Source: Acanthopleura granulata (lineage: Eukaryota > Mollusca > Polyplacophora > Chitonida > Chitonidae). Taken from it: a stretch of 64,000 bases of DNA. The number at the start of each line of letters is the position of its first letter. Position 1 is the stretch's first letter. The position numbers and the translations under genes are program-made. The DNA lies in the NCBI GenBank assembly GCA_016165875.1, contig JABBOT010000002.1:38777868-38841867 (forward strand), given 5' to 3'. Shown here one piece after another: positions 1 through 12,200 of the stretch. Below the pieces are notes generated by a model, which made no database searches, was not told the origin of the DNA, and saw only the letters and a list, made by a program, of their open reading frames with translations.

Positions 1-2087
1 TGTGTCGTTATTGTTCATGTGTTGGCAAATGGTGAAAATTAAAACTGTTTAATCGTCTGCGTGTGCCAGCCTTTATGTAGTATTGGCTGCATTCCTGTGT
101 TGTTGCAGCTGTATGTGTTTTGCGAACCTCCATGGTGAGTCAGTGTACTACATCTGGGGAGGGCACAAGATAGGTATGTACTTTATGAACAGCCCCTGAG
201 TGGAAAATGTTCGATTAGAGGGCTAAACAACATTCGACTAAATAAATAAATATATAAATAGATCATTGCTATCATACTGGTTTACATGGGATCTGATTGT
301 ACATGATTCATCTAGTGATGAACATCATACTGCTACAACTTTTTATTCAGCCAACGTGCATTTTCGTCTCACTTTAAACCGTTGCTGAATAAAAAAGAAA
401 GGACACCCAAGCCAGCGGGTGTCCATGTAAGGGGAGATAACTTTTGTCAGCTTGTTGCTTTGTGTTCTCTTGAATTGTTGAATGTGTAGTATGCTTGGGT
501 GATGTCTGATGTTAGTGTATGCTGTGTAGTCATTAATAATTGTGTGGCTGTTGTTTGCAAGGGGGCTTTGTTGATAGGCACATGGTCACTGCAAATAGCT
601 TTACCTCACATGTTTCGTGGATCTGACCATTAAATATCCTTGTCACAATAATGACTTTCAGAATGTTATCCTGTGGCGGATAGAAGAAGCTCCACAGCAC
701 TTTCCTTTTATTGCTTGACTAAGCAGACTCTATGAAATTTATGCTGTCCTATCCAATGCTGATAAGGGCACTGTCTTGGGATTTTTTGGGGTATCAGAAA
801 CTAACTCTTTGGTTGAGGTGGATGGTTTTGAGAAATAATAACCCAGCTGTGACAAATTGTGCATATCGCTGTAACATGTTAACATGCACTGGAAATATGC
901 TGACAAACTCCACATTAATGTTCTTCTTTCTATTTACCGACACTCAAGAAAATAATTCAAAATATTCCGTAGTGTGCCTACATGTAAATTCAGAATTCTA
1001 AATGTCGAGAGGGTGTACTGTTCATACTTCTGGAAATACATACGCGCGAGGTTCTTGGTTTGTGTAGATTTTGGCTCTTTCGTCAACTCAGGGTTCTGTG
1101 TGTGTAAATATTTGATGATGCAAAGTTAGGGTAGAATTTATTTTGAACTTACACTTGCTTCATATCGTTCGGAGAAGGATAAACTTTTCAAATCTATTGA
1201 AGTGCTGGTAGTGTTGTGGATTTGTTTTCAAATTAGCCTATACTCAGAACTAAGCAACTAAAATTAAAGAAATGCTGACTTGTAAATTAGAGTTTGAATT
1301 TTCGACTTGCATTCTTCATAGTGCCTGCAGCAAAATGTGAACAAAAAAACCTATGACATTTTATGACAGTTTCAAGGTAACAAAAACAAGTTATGTATCA
1401 GCATTTTTGTTGATGTTTGTCATTGTTTTAGAAAGTTATTGAATACAATGTTCGAAATTAATGTAAAACCCACTGCCGATATATTAGTATAAATAGAGTC
1501 TTTTGGCATGCTATACCGGTGGTGATAAAGTATGGAAGTATCAGTGACGGTGTTATGACAAACATACAAACCTCCAATGTTCCACTGTTTCTTAGATAAT
1601 TCAAACTGGGGGCATTTTTGTGTTCAGTTAAGACACCTAATTTCTCATGAATGTGACTCAATAATGCAGAGTCACTCTGGTGCCTAATTTGAATATGAAA
1701 CATTGCTGAAGACATGCAGAATCATTTGGTATGTTGGAATTACCCAAGCCTGCAAACCATCTTCAGCAATTTTATTTTGTTGATTACCCCTGATATTACA
1801 GAAAGTATTGAGGTAGCTGTTAAGGTGTACTTGTGGTGACACTGCATGCCGGTACCCTAACTCATCATCCTTTTCACATATGAAACAGCTAATTTCATTC
1901 CCATTTCTGCGCTAGAGACAAAACTCTGTTGGTTTAGTTGGCCAGTTTCCGGGCTTCACAAAAAGTATTATGTGCCGGCACAGAAATATAACCTATTAAT
2001 ATGCATGAATAAACATGATCCTGCAAACATGCCCAAGATGGAAGAATGACATTAAAGTCTGATTGTCTCACCTGTAAACGTGTGTGA

Positions 2088-2342
2088 TTTATTTATTTTT
2101 TTGATCAGTGTTTTATGCCGTACTCAAGAATATTTCACTTATGCGACAGCCAGCACTATATGGTGGGAGGAAACACGGCAGAGCCCGGCAGAAACCCAGG
2201 ACCATCCACAGGTTGCTGGCAGACCTTCCCATGCACAGCCGGAGAGGAAGTGTAAGCTTGTCTTGAACTCACAGTGGCCACATTGGTGGGAGACTTCGGG
2301 TCATTGTGCTGCGCTAACCGACTGAGCCACAGAGGCCCCCCC
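2088..2342 (-). mobile_element. tRNA-derived SINE, full length, reverse orientation
   Basis: Read on the minus strand it starts gggggcctctgtggctcagt, with box A-like tggctcagtcgg and box B-like gtgagttcaagac. It ends with gagtacggcataaaacactg and an A/T-rich (aaat)n tail. It is flanked by 13-bp duplications taaacgtgtgtga (2075-2087) and taaacatgtgtga (2343-2355), with one mismatch. This supports retrotransposition some time ago. Confidence 0.9.
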
Positions 2343-3390
2343 TAAACATGTGTGAGTCAAGTGCAGAATTGTGATGTCATATAGATCTCCACAGACAACA
2401 TAGATGTCAGCCACGATTTAATGAAGAAAGGAAATTAAAAGAAAAATGAGTCAGAAAATTTCAATCTCCAGTTCACAAATGTAGGCCTAAGAAAATCTAC
2501 GTGAAACGTTACTGACACACAAACTCCATTGCAGAAAACAAAAAGACCACATTGCAGAAGAAAAGACATTCAGAAAACCTTTTAGTGTAAAGTAGAATTT
2601 GTGCATTTGATGTATACATGTAAGTATAAGAAATCCAATAACTTTTATACCCAAGTGTATGAGAGGCATTCAGTGCAATGAATTGTGTTCTTCTAGGCAA
2701 TTGTTAACATGGAGAAAAACTCACAAAGACATGGAGAGTGTGAAATCTCCAGATATCAGTCGAAAGAGGCCTTGAGGGGGCTTTATAGCTAAGTAAATCT
2801 ATTGTTATAAAAAAGGTTTTGTTAGGAGACTGTTCTCACCATCTTATGATATCACTTTGTTTTCAGCTGCATTGTTTGCCTCTCAGCCCACCTTATTTCA
2901 TTTCAACCGGAAAGCAATTTTTTCTGTTCACCGTCCATGCATGACTTATTGTGTGCATGCATTGTTTTTTTTTCCTTAGTGTTCTCATGAATTGAGGGGT
3001 TGAGTAAGGCACATGACTAAGACGATTTCCCACAGGTAAATGTGGGGTCCAAACCACACGAGGCTTGAGAAGGTCGACGTACCCATTTCGCCGACAGACA
3101 GGAAATGAAGAACAAATAGAGGCACTCAAATAAAATGGTATATTAAAGGAATAATGGTCCTTTATCAAGTCATTATTGATCGTTTTAGCACAGTAAATTT
3201 GGAAGACTTGATGTTTCAGAACATGGGCACCTGAGGCGCCTTATTCTCAAATTTCATCTCGTCTGTATTTACGTGCTGAAATGAACAATAATGACTGGAT
3301 AAAGAATCATTATTTCTCTTCTGTTATACCTACTTTTCAAATTTATTGGTGTGGAAAAAAGAACAAATGCAGCATGAACTTAACAGGCTT

Positions 3391-3830
3391 CTACCCCTCT
3401 GCTGTAACATTCAGTTGTCCTGGGTGAAGAACTGTGTAAGCCTCTTCTACCCCTCTGTTGTAACATTTAGTTGTCCTGGGTCAAGAACTGTGTAAGCCTC
3501 TTCTACCCCTCTGTTGTAACATTTAGTTGTCCTGGGTCAAGAACTGTGTAAGCCTCTTCTACCCCTCTGTTGTAACATTTAGTTGTCCTGGGTCAAGAAC
3601 TGTGTAAGCCTCTTCTACCCCTCTGTTGTAACATTTAGTTGTCTTGGGTCAAGCCTCTTCTACCCCTCTGTTGTAACATTTAGTTGTCCTGGATCAAGAA
3701 CTGTGTAAGCCTCTTCTACCCCTCTGTTGTAACATTTAGTTGTCCTGGATCAAGAACTGTGTAAGCCTCTTCTACCCCTCTGTTGTAACATTTAGTTCTC
3801 CTGGGTCAAGAACTGTGTAAGCCTCTTCTT
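3391..3830 (+). repeat. 56-bp minisatellite, 8 copies
   Basis: The unit starts ctacccctctgttgtaacat and contains ttgtcctgggtcaagaactg. Starts are at 3391, 3447, 3503, 3559, 3615, 3660, 3716 and 3772. The 3615 unit lacks 11 bp. Units are almost identical, so the array looks young. Confidence 0.95.
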
Positions 3831-5832
3831 TCTGTGTGCCATGTTGTTTTGTTTATTTTTTCGCTTGACTTTATTGTCATATGTGATAATAAATTTCATC
3901 AAGTGAGAACCTCTTTAGGTTAAAATGGTGTCACCCGAGGGCGACGGGGGTATGTTCTAATGTTTGTGCCTGCAAATTTAGACAAGCTGACGTTTAAAAC
4001 TCTAGGTAGTAGGAAAATCCAAAGTAGAATATAATAAAGGTGTATTGTTTGTAACCTTAACTGTTATGCAAGCAGCAAGAAAGTCGTGATGTTTTAAATT
4101 ATACATGGGCGTGGAAGTTGAAGGTGGAGGTTGGTGTGTGTGGGGAATAAGGCTTTAATAGGCATTAATTTCCAGAGCCCATGATAGCCAAAATTGTACA
4201 ACTGGAGAGCGTTTCATCTTGACTGCATTGCACAGTACATTCAGTAGCTGCATTGAATGTTGAACATGACTTGATTAACCATGCTTTAACCAGAGTTTGT
4301 GACAGAAAACTGAGAAATTGCTCTTCTAGGAACAGGATTACAGTACATCACATCATTACAAGAACAGATCACATGTAAATAAATTATTCATCATCTAAAA
4401 AAGCATTCTGTGCTGATTCCAAATATGGTCTTCATTATTTTTTGGCATTTTTTTTTTACAGTGATAAGAATGCAAATAAAGATTTTTTAGCTGTTAAACA
4501 TGCTGTAAGTGTTATACTTCTACAATGAATACATGTACATATGATCTTCTACTGATAGATTCCCATAAAACATAGACATACAGCAATCAGATGGTGTTTA
4601 CAGTTCAAAAGAACCTTTGACATCACAGCTGTGCTTCGGCCTGTTCAGTATGGTTCAGATACTCTGCAGTAGCACCTCAGTCTTTATTTCCATTTTAACC
4701 ACTAAAAAGAATTCCAAAAAATAATGAAAGCCATATTTGAAATGAACATGAAATGGCCTTTTAAATGATCAGCTCTTTGTTTAAATGTGGCCTGTTCTTT
4801 TAAACTCAATACATTTGGAGGAAACAGTAGGGAGTAATGTGGCCCTGGTGCGCCCCATCAGTGAAACCTGCAGTGTTTTACAATGGAGTAAATTTAATAC
4901 TTGCAGGCTTCTATCAAATCAGTAGGCCAGCCAGTTTGGCTCATAGCTTGAAGACCTGAAAAGTTTATTTCATGAGGCCACAATTAAAAAATAATTGTTT
5001 TCACATGTCCTAACCCTTTCTAACTTAGGGTACATGTAGGTTGGTAAGGAAGTATTGTTTAACTTCTCAACAATAGCTTTCTTGATATAAAAAAGGGTTT
5101 TACAAAACTGAAATAAAAGCAGGTGAGGATGACCTGATGGCTTGGTGTTCGGTGTTACAGGCTGGTCAGATACTGATCTTTCAGTCTGTGTCATATTGTG
5201 GATTTTGTGGGTGTGCATCAGGGCAGAGAATCTTACGTATGGCATTTTAGTTGTGCAACACTGTAAAATGTGTGTCTTTATGATGTAAATTATGTTGAAA
5301 TATATGTTAGATGCCAAGCAAATAAATTTTAAAAATGAATATTAGTCTAGAAAGCTTCATGTGAAGTTGCATTTTTGTATTCAGTGGTGCTAGGGCATGT
5401 TTCAGCCTGCCATGATTCAAGGAGTTGCATGTGAAACAACCCCTGCCTAGCTCAGTCGTGCTGATCACCCTTTTCCTGTGGACCTCCCATATGGTGGACA
5501 AGTGGGTAATGGATCCAGGGATAAATCTACCCAGAGGGTGTGCATAGAATAGTAATAGATCTGGTGAATTGAACTGTGCAGTTTGAGATGAGCTCACTTC
5601 CTGACCTCATTAACTCAGGCTCCATTTCCAACAGGCTTAATTAAAGATGCTAAATTAAGTTAATTGGGAAAGAATACAGCAGAGTGGGGAGTGACAGGCT
5701 GAAAGTCTATGCAGTTATATCCTTGATTGGTATTGGAGGAGGGAGTTATCATCATAAAACTTTGTTATTTGAGTTTGACTATGATATTTTGAGTGTGATT
5801 TTGGAGCTGAAACTACTTTAGAAGGCTTAGTC

Positions 5833-6890
5833 AACAGCAAATGTGACAGAATTTACCTGTGATTAATGCCTACAACAAAGGTGACAGACTATACCTTTGA
5901 TTAATGCCTCATAGCAAAGGTGACAGAACATACCTGTGATTAATGTTTAAAACAAAGGTGACGGAATATACATAAACCTGTGATTAATGCAATAATGGCG
6001 ACAGAATATACCTGTGATTATTGTCAACAGCAAAGGTGACAGAAAATACTTTTGAATAATACAGGAAAGGTGACAGAATATACCTGTAATTAATGTCTAC
6101 GGCAAAGGTGACAGAATATACCTGTGATTAATGTCTACAGCAAAGGTGACAGAATATACCTGTGATTAATGTCTAAAACAAAGGTGACAGAATATACATC
6201 AACCTGTGATTAATACAGCAAAGGTGACAGAATATACCTTTGAATAATACAGCAAAGGTGACAGAATATACCTGTGATCAATGTCTACAGGAAAGGTGAC
6301 AGAATATACCTGTGATTAATGTCTACAGCAAAGGTGACAATATACCTGTGATTATTGTCTACAGCAAAGGTGACAAATATACCTGTAATTAATATCTACA
6401 GCAAAGGTGACAGAATATACCTGTGATTAATGTCTACAGCAAAGGTGACAAAATATACCTGTGATTAATGTCTACAGCAAAGGTGACAAAATATACCAGT
6501 AATTAATATCTACAGCAAAGGTGACAATATACCTGTGATTAATGTCTACAGCAAAGGTAACAAAATATACCTGTGCTTAATGTCTACAGCAAAGGTGACA
6601 GAATATACCTGTGCTTAATGTCTACAGCAAAGGTAACAAAATATACCTGTGCTTAATGTCTACAGCAAAGGTGACAAAATATACCTGTGATTAATGTCTA
6701 CAGCAAAGGTGACCGAATATACCTGTGAGTAATGCCTACGGCAGTGGTGACAGAATATACCTGTGGTTAATTCCTCACAGCAAAGGTGACAGGATACACC
6801 TGTGCTTAATGCCCACAACAAAGGTAATAGGATATACCTTTGGTTAATTCTTACAGCAAAGTTGACAGAATATACTTACTATAAAAAAGG
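5833..6890 (+). repeat. 38-bp minisatellite, about 27-28 copies
   Basis: The unit is cagcaaaggtgacagaatat + acctgtgattaatgtcta, with shorter and longer variants (for example units with an extra acatcaa, or lacking the middle). Edges are more diverged than the centre. Confidence 0.93.
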
Positions 6891-8717
6891 TGATGAATAT
6901 ATCTTGTTTCTGTGATTACTTGCTGCAGTTAGTGCATCTTCCATTGCTTGCCACCTCTGTTTATTGTAATCACACAGACAATATAACAGCAGTAAAGAAT
7001 ACAAAGAACACTAACAAAGTCTTCCTTGTAATTTTTAGAAGGCTAATTAAGCTGTCGTGTGAACATTTAAGCACAGTGTGTCATTATATCCATGGTGACT
7101 TGCATTTTCCTTGTATAGTGTTTGTGGTTTAGTGTTCAGCTCTCTACTGGCAGTAGTTGGATTTGGGTGATAAACCATGCCATGCTTAATAGTCCCGACT
7201 AAACCCATATATCCTGTTGTTAAGAGGATAAACAGAGTGGAGTCGTACCCAGGGTGCCAGTCGGGCTATAAAAGAGGAGTGGCGGAATCTTAACATTTCA
7301 GTATGATGTTACCCAGGGGCTCTGGGTCCCGCAGGGTCATTGCTAAGAAAGTCCCTTGTTAAGCTAACATTACCCAGGCATTATCTGGTGACATTTATGA
7401 TGAACTTTGACTTCTTTGCCCCTCCCCCCCCCCCCACTGGTGGCTCCTGGGCAGAAGCCCATTTATCTCCAGCCTCACGCTTGTGTACAGAATAAAGCAT
7501 CATTCCATTGAAAATGAGGAAACCCATTTATCTGAGTATTTGAGGAAGTTGGAATGTATTGTATGCGAAATAAATGTTGTTCTCATTGATCTCATTAGTA
7601 ATAGGTTTGAGTAAATTTATGCAGGTCCCTTTACATAGTTTGATTTCATCGCATCCAGGAATAGAAGGTGAGCAAAACTGAACGGGTGAGCAAAACTGAA
7701 CGATGAGCTGTTGGTAATATTTCCATTTGTGCTAGTTATCCCTGATTCTTCTGACAGGTAATGTAGCAAGCATTACAACAGGTTTCTAACCCGAAGTGCA
7801 TGTACTCAAGTTCTCTCTGTCAGTGTTGGGTGTTTATGAACCTCGTATCATCATCAACCATGACAACGAAGTCATGGATAGTTTATTTAATTCTCTTTTA
7901 TCAGGTTATCAGTTGTTGTTTTTGTAGTGCACAAATCATTTGAAGTGTGACCTTTTTATTGGAGGCCTTCATGCATGCGTGCTCTACCTGCATAGTATTA
8001 AACTGTGATCAGATTTCTAATTAACATAAGTAAGCTGGATAGCACTGGTCAGGATCTCTGTACTAGGCAGATGTTTTGATGGATGTTGTAAGATGAGTGC
8101 TGTGCTAATGTCTGCCTGACTGTGCCCCCACCCCACAGACATTGAAGGGGTAGTGTACCTGTGTCTCACCCCACAGGGCTGATGGTCTGGGAGTAGACTA
8201 GCATGTATACATGTACCTTGTCAGGGTATCAACCAGAATGCTGTTGTCTCCTCAGTCAGTCCTCTCAATCCGAGCACCTTTCATCTCGGCCTTTTTTTGT
8301 GCCTCACAAACCCTTCCAGAGCAGTGAAGAGGTTACAATTAATTAAAGCAGGGTCAATATTTGATTGTTACATTTTCTCATGTGCTGGATCAGATTAAAC
8401 CTGACCTGGAAAATTCAGCTCTCTTCCAGAGAGGAAATCTAAAGGGGAAATACCAAGCATGACAGATCTACAGTAAATACTCTAATGAATGATCAGCTGG
8501 TAGAGTTTTGTGTGTCTCTCTGTGTGCTACACAAGTTTATCATTTAGTATCATGTATGACAGACCTGCATTAAAAAATGAATTTCACCTTACATTTAGCT
8601 CATTCAGTTTTAAGTTTCTCATTTTGCTGGATTCTGATTTACTTATCCACCTTATGCAACCATTTAAGATGATTTTGTGAGAATTGGTTAATTTCTTATC
8701 AGAAAAACTTACTGATT

Positions 8718-8806
8718 TATTTTTTATTTGATCGGTGTGTCAAGGATATTTCACCTATACAATGACAGCCAGCATTATGGTGGGTAGAAACTCGGCTGCA
8801 GAAATC
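8718..8806 (-). mobile_element. SINE 3' fragment
   Basis: Minus-strand similarity to the 3' half of the SINE family: tail, gaaatatcc, a ccaccataatgctggctg-like stretch and a diverged remainder. The head is missing. Confidence 0.6.
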
Positions 8807-8926
8807 TGAACTTAAGTGATGCAGCACAAAAAGTATCATTATATAAGCTTTATGTGCTTCAGAAAGTGTATTTCTACAGTCCAAATATTAGGTGAAAAAT
8901 TACTTTGTTAAATTATGAGTTAAGAG

Positions 8927-9042
8927 TGGTGGTGTACCAGTATATGTGTGTATTGTGGTGGTGTACCAGTATATATGTGTATTGTGGTGGTGTATCAGTA
9001 TATCTATGTATTGTGGTGGTGTACCAGATTATGTGTGTATTG
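8927..9042 (+). repeat. 29-bp tandem repeat, 4 copies
   Basis: The unit tggtggtgtaccagtatatg + tgtgtattg is repeated four times just upstream of the PRIMPOL exon at 9107. The array ends about 64 bp before the acceptor. Confidence 0.9.
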
Positions 9043-9106
9043 TGTATTGATAGATGTGAAAAATTCTTGAGAATGGCATTAAGCACCAACTGTTTTGCTG
9101 TTACAG

Positions 9107-9210
9107 ATACAGCAGCAAACTGAAGATTCTGACATTTGAAACTCGAAACAGATCACAATATAAGCAGCTGTTTTCTTCTCAGAGCACACACAGATCAGCT
9201 TCACAGAAAG
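9107..9210 (+). CDS. PRIMPOL: PRIMPOL exon (pre-zinc-element region)
   Basis: The acceptor is gctgttacag at 9106 and the donor is gtattt at 9211. The exon has 104 nt: one leading base, 34 codons, and a trailing G that joins GC of the next exon to give Gly. The translation begins YSSKLKILTFETRN, which resembles the vertebrate PrimPol segment around 'TLRILTCE' that precedes the zinc element. The second half, rich in S, Q and H, is poorly conserved. An open frame runs through the acceptor from 8905 and reads the 29-bp repeat, but that upstream part is not coding sequence. Confidence 0.85.
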
Positions 9211-12200
9211 GTATTTCCCAGTTAATTCCTCATTAACAATACTGTGTGTTGAAGATAATATTGATGCTTTAAGTCAGGTGATAGTGTTAATGATGCATAT
9301 GTTCATCTTGGCCAGGTGTTAGATATATTCTGTTAAGAATGAATGTAATATTATGTATGGATATATATATATATTGAAGATGTGTTATAATATATAATCT
9401 TCTTTATGTAATGTACACAATGATTAACATACTCTTCAGCCTCTGTCTGATTCGTAGAGTTTCATTGACTGATCCCAGAAGGTGTTTGGATGTTTTTTGG
9501 GGATGTACAATGATTCTGTAAAAAAGGAAAGTTTCATCATCAGAAGTAATCCATTTGTGTTATGGCATATATTGGCTTCCAAATATGTACTTTTGGGGTC
9601 AGGTTTACAGGGCAGATGTAATTAATATGTTTATTTCTAATGCTTTATTAACAATAACACTTGACTTTTTTCCAGCATTATTGATAATTGTAAAAAATGT
9701 AGTGCACTGCTCGTCTGCTGAGGGAAGTGCCCAGTTTAAAAGATTTCTCCCAGAGCAAATTCCACTGGTAAATCATCAGCTGAAAACAGTCTTCTCTGAA
9801 AACAGCTGCCGCTCGCTGCATCTTCTCTTTTTTATAAATGGATGCCTGTTTCCATGTAGGCAAGGAAATCACAACACAACTGGTCGAGCTATATCAGTGT
9901 GTCAGTATGTCTAAAGGTTCCTCGCAGCTGAGGCCATGCTTAATGACTGTGTCTACTTGGCGTTTCAGGCTTACTTGAAGGTTACCAGAAATCACCCTAC
10001 CCAGAGATTGATGACTTCATCAGTGGTCAGCTGAGGCGGGATGGGGTGCAGGGATCAATCCGTCACTGGACATACTTCAGCCAGGGGGAGCTGTTAGTCT
10101 ACGACATCGCCTACTACAGATGGTGTGACAACGTGCAGCGCCCCCACAAGAGCAACAACATCATGTGTGTATTTTATCATAGAACTGGATTCATTCTTTT
10201 TCTCCGTTGCCAAATTAAAATTATCATTGGCTGACTTCTCATCTGGTAATCCTTCTTCATTTCCAATATTTATGCCCAATTCCAATTATATTTCTGACAC
10301 TGTAATGGCCTTGTAGTGTTACAATATCACAGGGTAATGTGATAGTAATTAATTCTATAACATATCACCTGTTAATTGGAGTCAGCGATTTTTTTAGTAA
10401 TGACACTTAATGTGTCTGCCTTGTGAAAACCAGTACGGTGTACAGTATTGCTTTGTAAATTTCTCATATTGTCTAGGAATCACTGAAATTACCTACACTC
10501 CAGTTTGTGTAGGTGAATTGTTAGAATAGAATTCATTGGAATCTTGATAAAACTTACCCAAACTATTATTTTTTATAAGACTGTAGAATTTAACACTTTA
10601 AATCCGTTTTACTCCAGCAATTTTAAAAATTTTTTTTTTAACAGTTTTGCCCTGGGTTTATATTCAGGTTTATAGCAGACCTATTACAGGGTGTGTACTA
10701 TCAGAAGTGTTACGACCCCGAGTGCCGCTCTCAGAACTACAAGTCTCCAGGTAACTTGACACCACCCTCTTCACTTTTAGCTGGGATGTAGTACTTCAAC
10801 TGCAAAACACCTTTGTCTGCGGTATAGCGGACATAAACAACAAGTGCAACAAAAAGACATTTCACTTTTCACAAAACCTAGTCCAGGCTTTGATATAGAA
10901 CTAAGGGCATTTGTTCCCGTGACCTACAATATCTGATTTCGGCTTTTGATAGCTGCACAGTTCATGATATGCACATTAGGATTCCTTCAAAATGAAAGTA
11001 CTTATTCAGTGTATGCCTGTACAAAATGACACTCTGAACCTCCTGGCAATTCATCTTTCACCTCCGAGGGGGATTGATAAGATGATGGGTGTTACAGACA
11101 CCTCAATTAAGGATATGGCTTGATACCCCACCCCCCCACCCCATCACACTCCCCACCTTTTTCAGAATACACTTTCATTGTCCTACTGCAGAATGCTCTT
11201 GACCGTCCCTTGTTTGAAAAAAGTCCCTTCAACTTTTTGCACCAACATAAAACATCTTTGAGTGACCTTTCAGCCTTCGTTGAGTCCCTTATCAACCCTC
11301 ATCTTCTGACCAGTCGCTGGCAATGAATAGGGAAGGAGCTGGTAATTGATAGGGAAGAAGAGGGTGACCCCCAACAAGAGTTCATCTGTTCATCTCTCAG
11401 TCTCAGCACAATCACCAATTTTCTGTTCCCATAAAGCTCACTCAAACCCAGCCTCAGTATTGTCCATTGCACACCAAACACCTTATTATATAAACGTAAT
11501 CAAAGAAAGGGAAACTTAAACTGAAATTAAAGAAAGATCAAAATTGAAAAATAGGGATTAAGTATAGGAGATAGATATAAAGTTAAGATATCGTGAAGGA
11601 GTGATTTACATATACTTTTTTTTTTTTAAAGTTCAACATAAAGAGAAAGCTGAGAATTAAAGAAAAAATATTGCTCTTCGAAATTCCCCATGCCCCATAT
11701 TCTAGTTGTGTGACGGGAAAGTGAATATATGCATGCCATGAAGGTGAAGACCAGGCTTCTGAATGAACTTGCCGTCATGAATGATGAATCCTGCACAACA
11801 CTCTTACTCTGTGTATATGTGAACCTCCTCATCTTCCTGCTGCCTGTGGTATAATTTACTTGCTCACAGTGGTCGTGAACACTTTGAAAAATAATATGAT
11901 TATCAGGTGAAAAAAAGGTTCACAGATCAAACAAGAAAAAGGCTCGCCTTTGATGTATGGTTTGTAATAGGTATCATATGTGGGCCACATCCTGATCATA
12001 TCTCTAGGGTATAGGGCAAAAGCAAAAGATTTTTAATAAAAGCATGTGTGATTCACTTTGAATGGGTGTTAATCAAACATTTTCAGAAATCAGACAATTC
12101 TCGCGTTCCTCGGCCGACCAGTCTGCTGATTTTGTTCGGCGTAAGGGCCACCTGATTACAGAGATCTAACACAATTCCACATCACGAAGTTAGATCAAAC

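Larger units (their letters stand above)
1..9106 (+). other. Probable PRIMPOL intron (5' end outside window), non-coding
   Basis: I find no exon here. I looked for the PrimPol segments expected just upstream of the 9107 exon (the catalytic core with its DxE motif, and the conserved stretch before the zinc element) and saw none in any frame. The stretch holds a reverse SINE at 2088-2342, minisatellites at 3391-3830, 5833-6890 and 8927-9042, a SINE 3' fragment near 8718 and a poly-C run near 7425. Calling it an intron is inference: the first visible exon begins with a split codon after an acceptor, so coding sequence must lie upstream. Confidence 0.55.

Noticed and set aside
109..157. Possible small exon: ttgttgcag / ctgtatgtgttttgcgaacc tccatg / gtgagt
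   Set aside because: Good splice-site look, but only about 26-29 nt, with no match to any PrimPol segment I can recall (LYVFCEPPW in one frame). Not enough support.
3391..6890. CRISPR-like arrays (regular repeats at 56 and 38 bp)
   Set aside because: Units are contiguous tandem repeats with no unique spacers, in a eukaryotic context.
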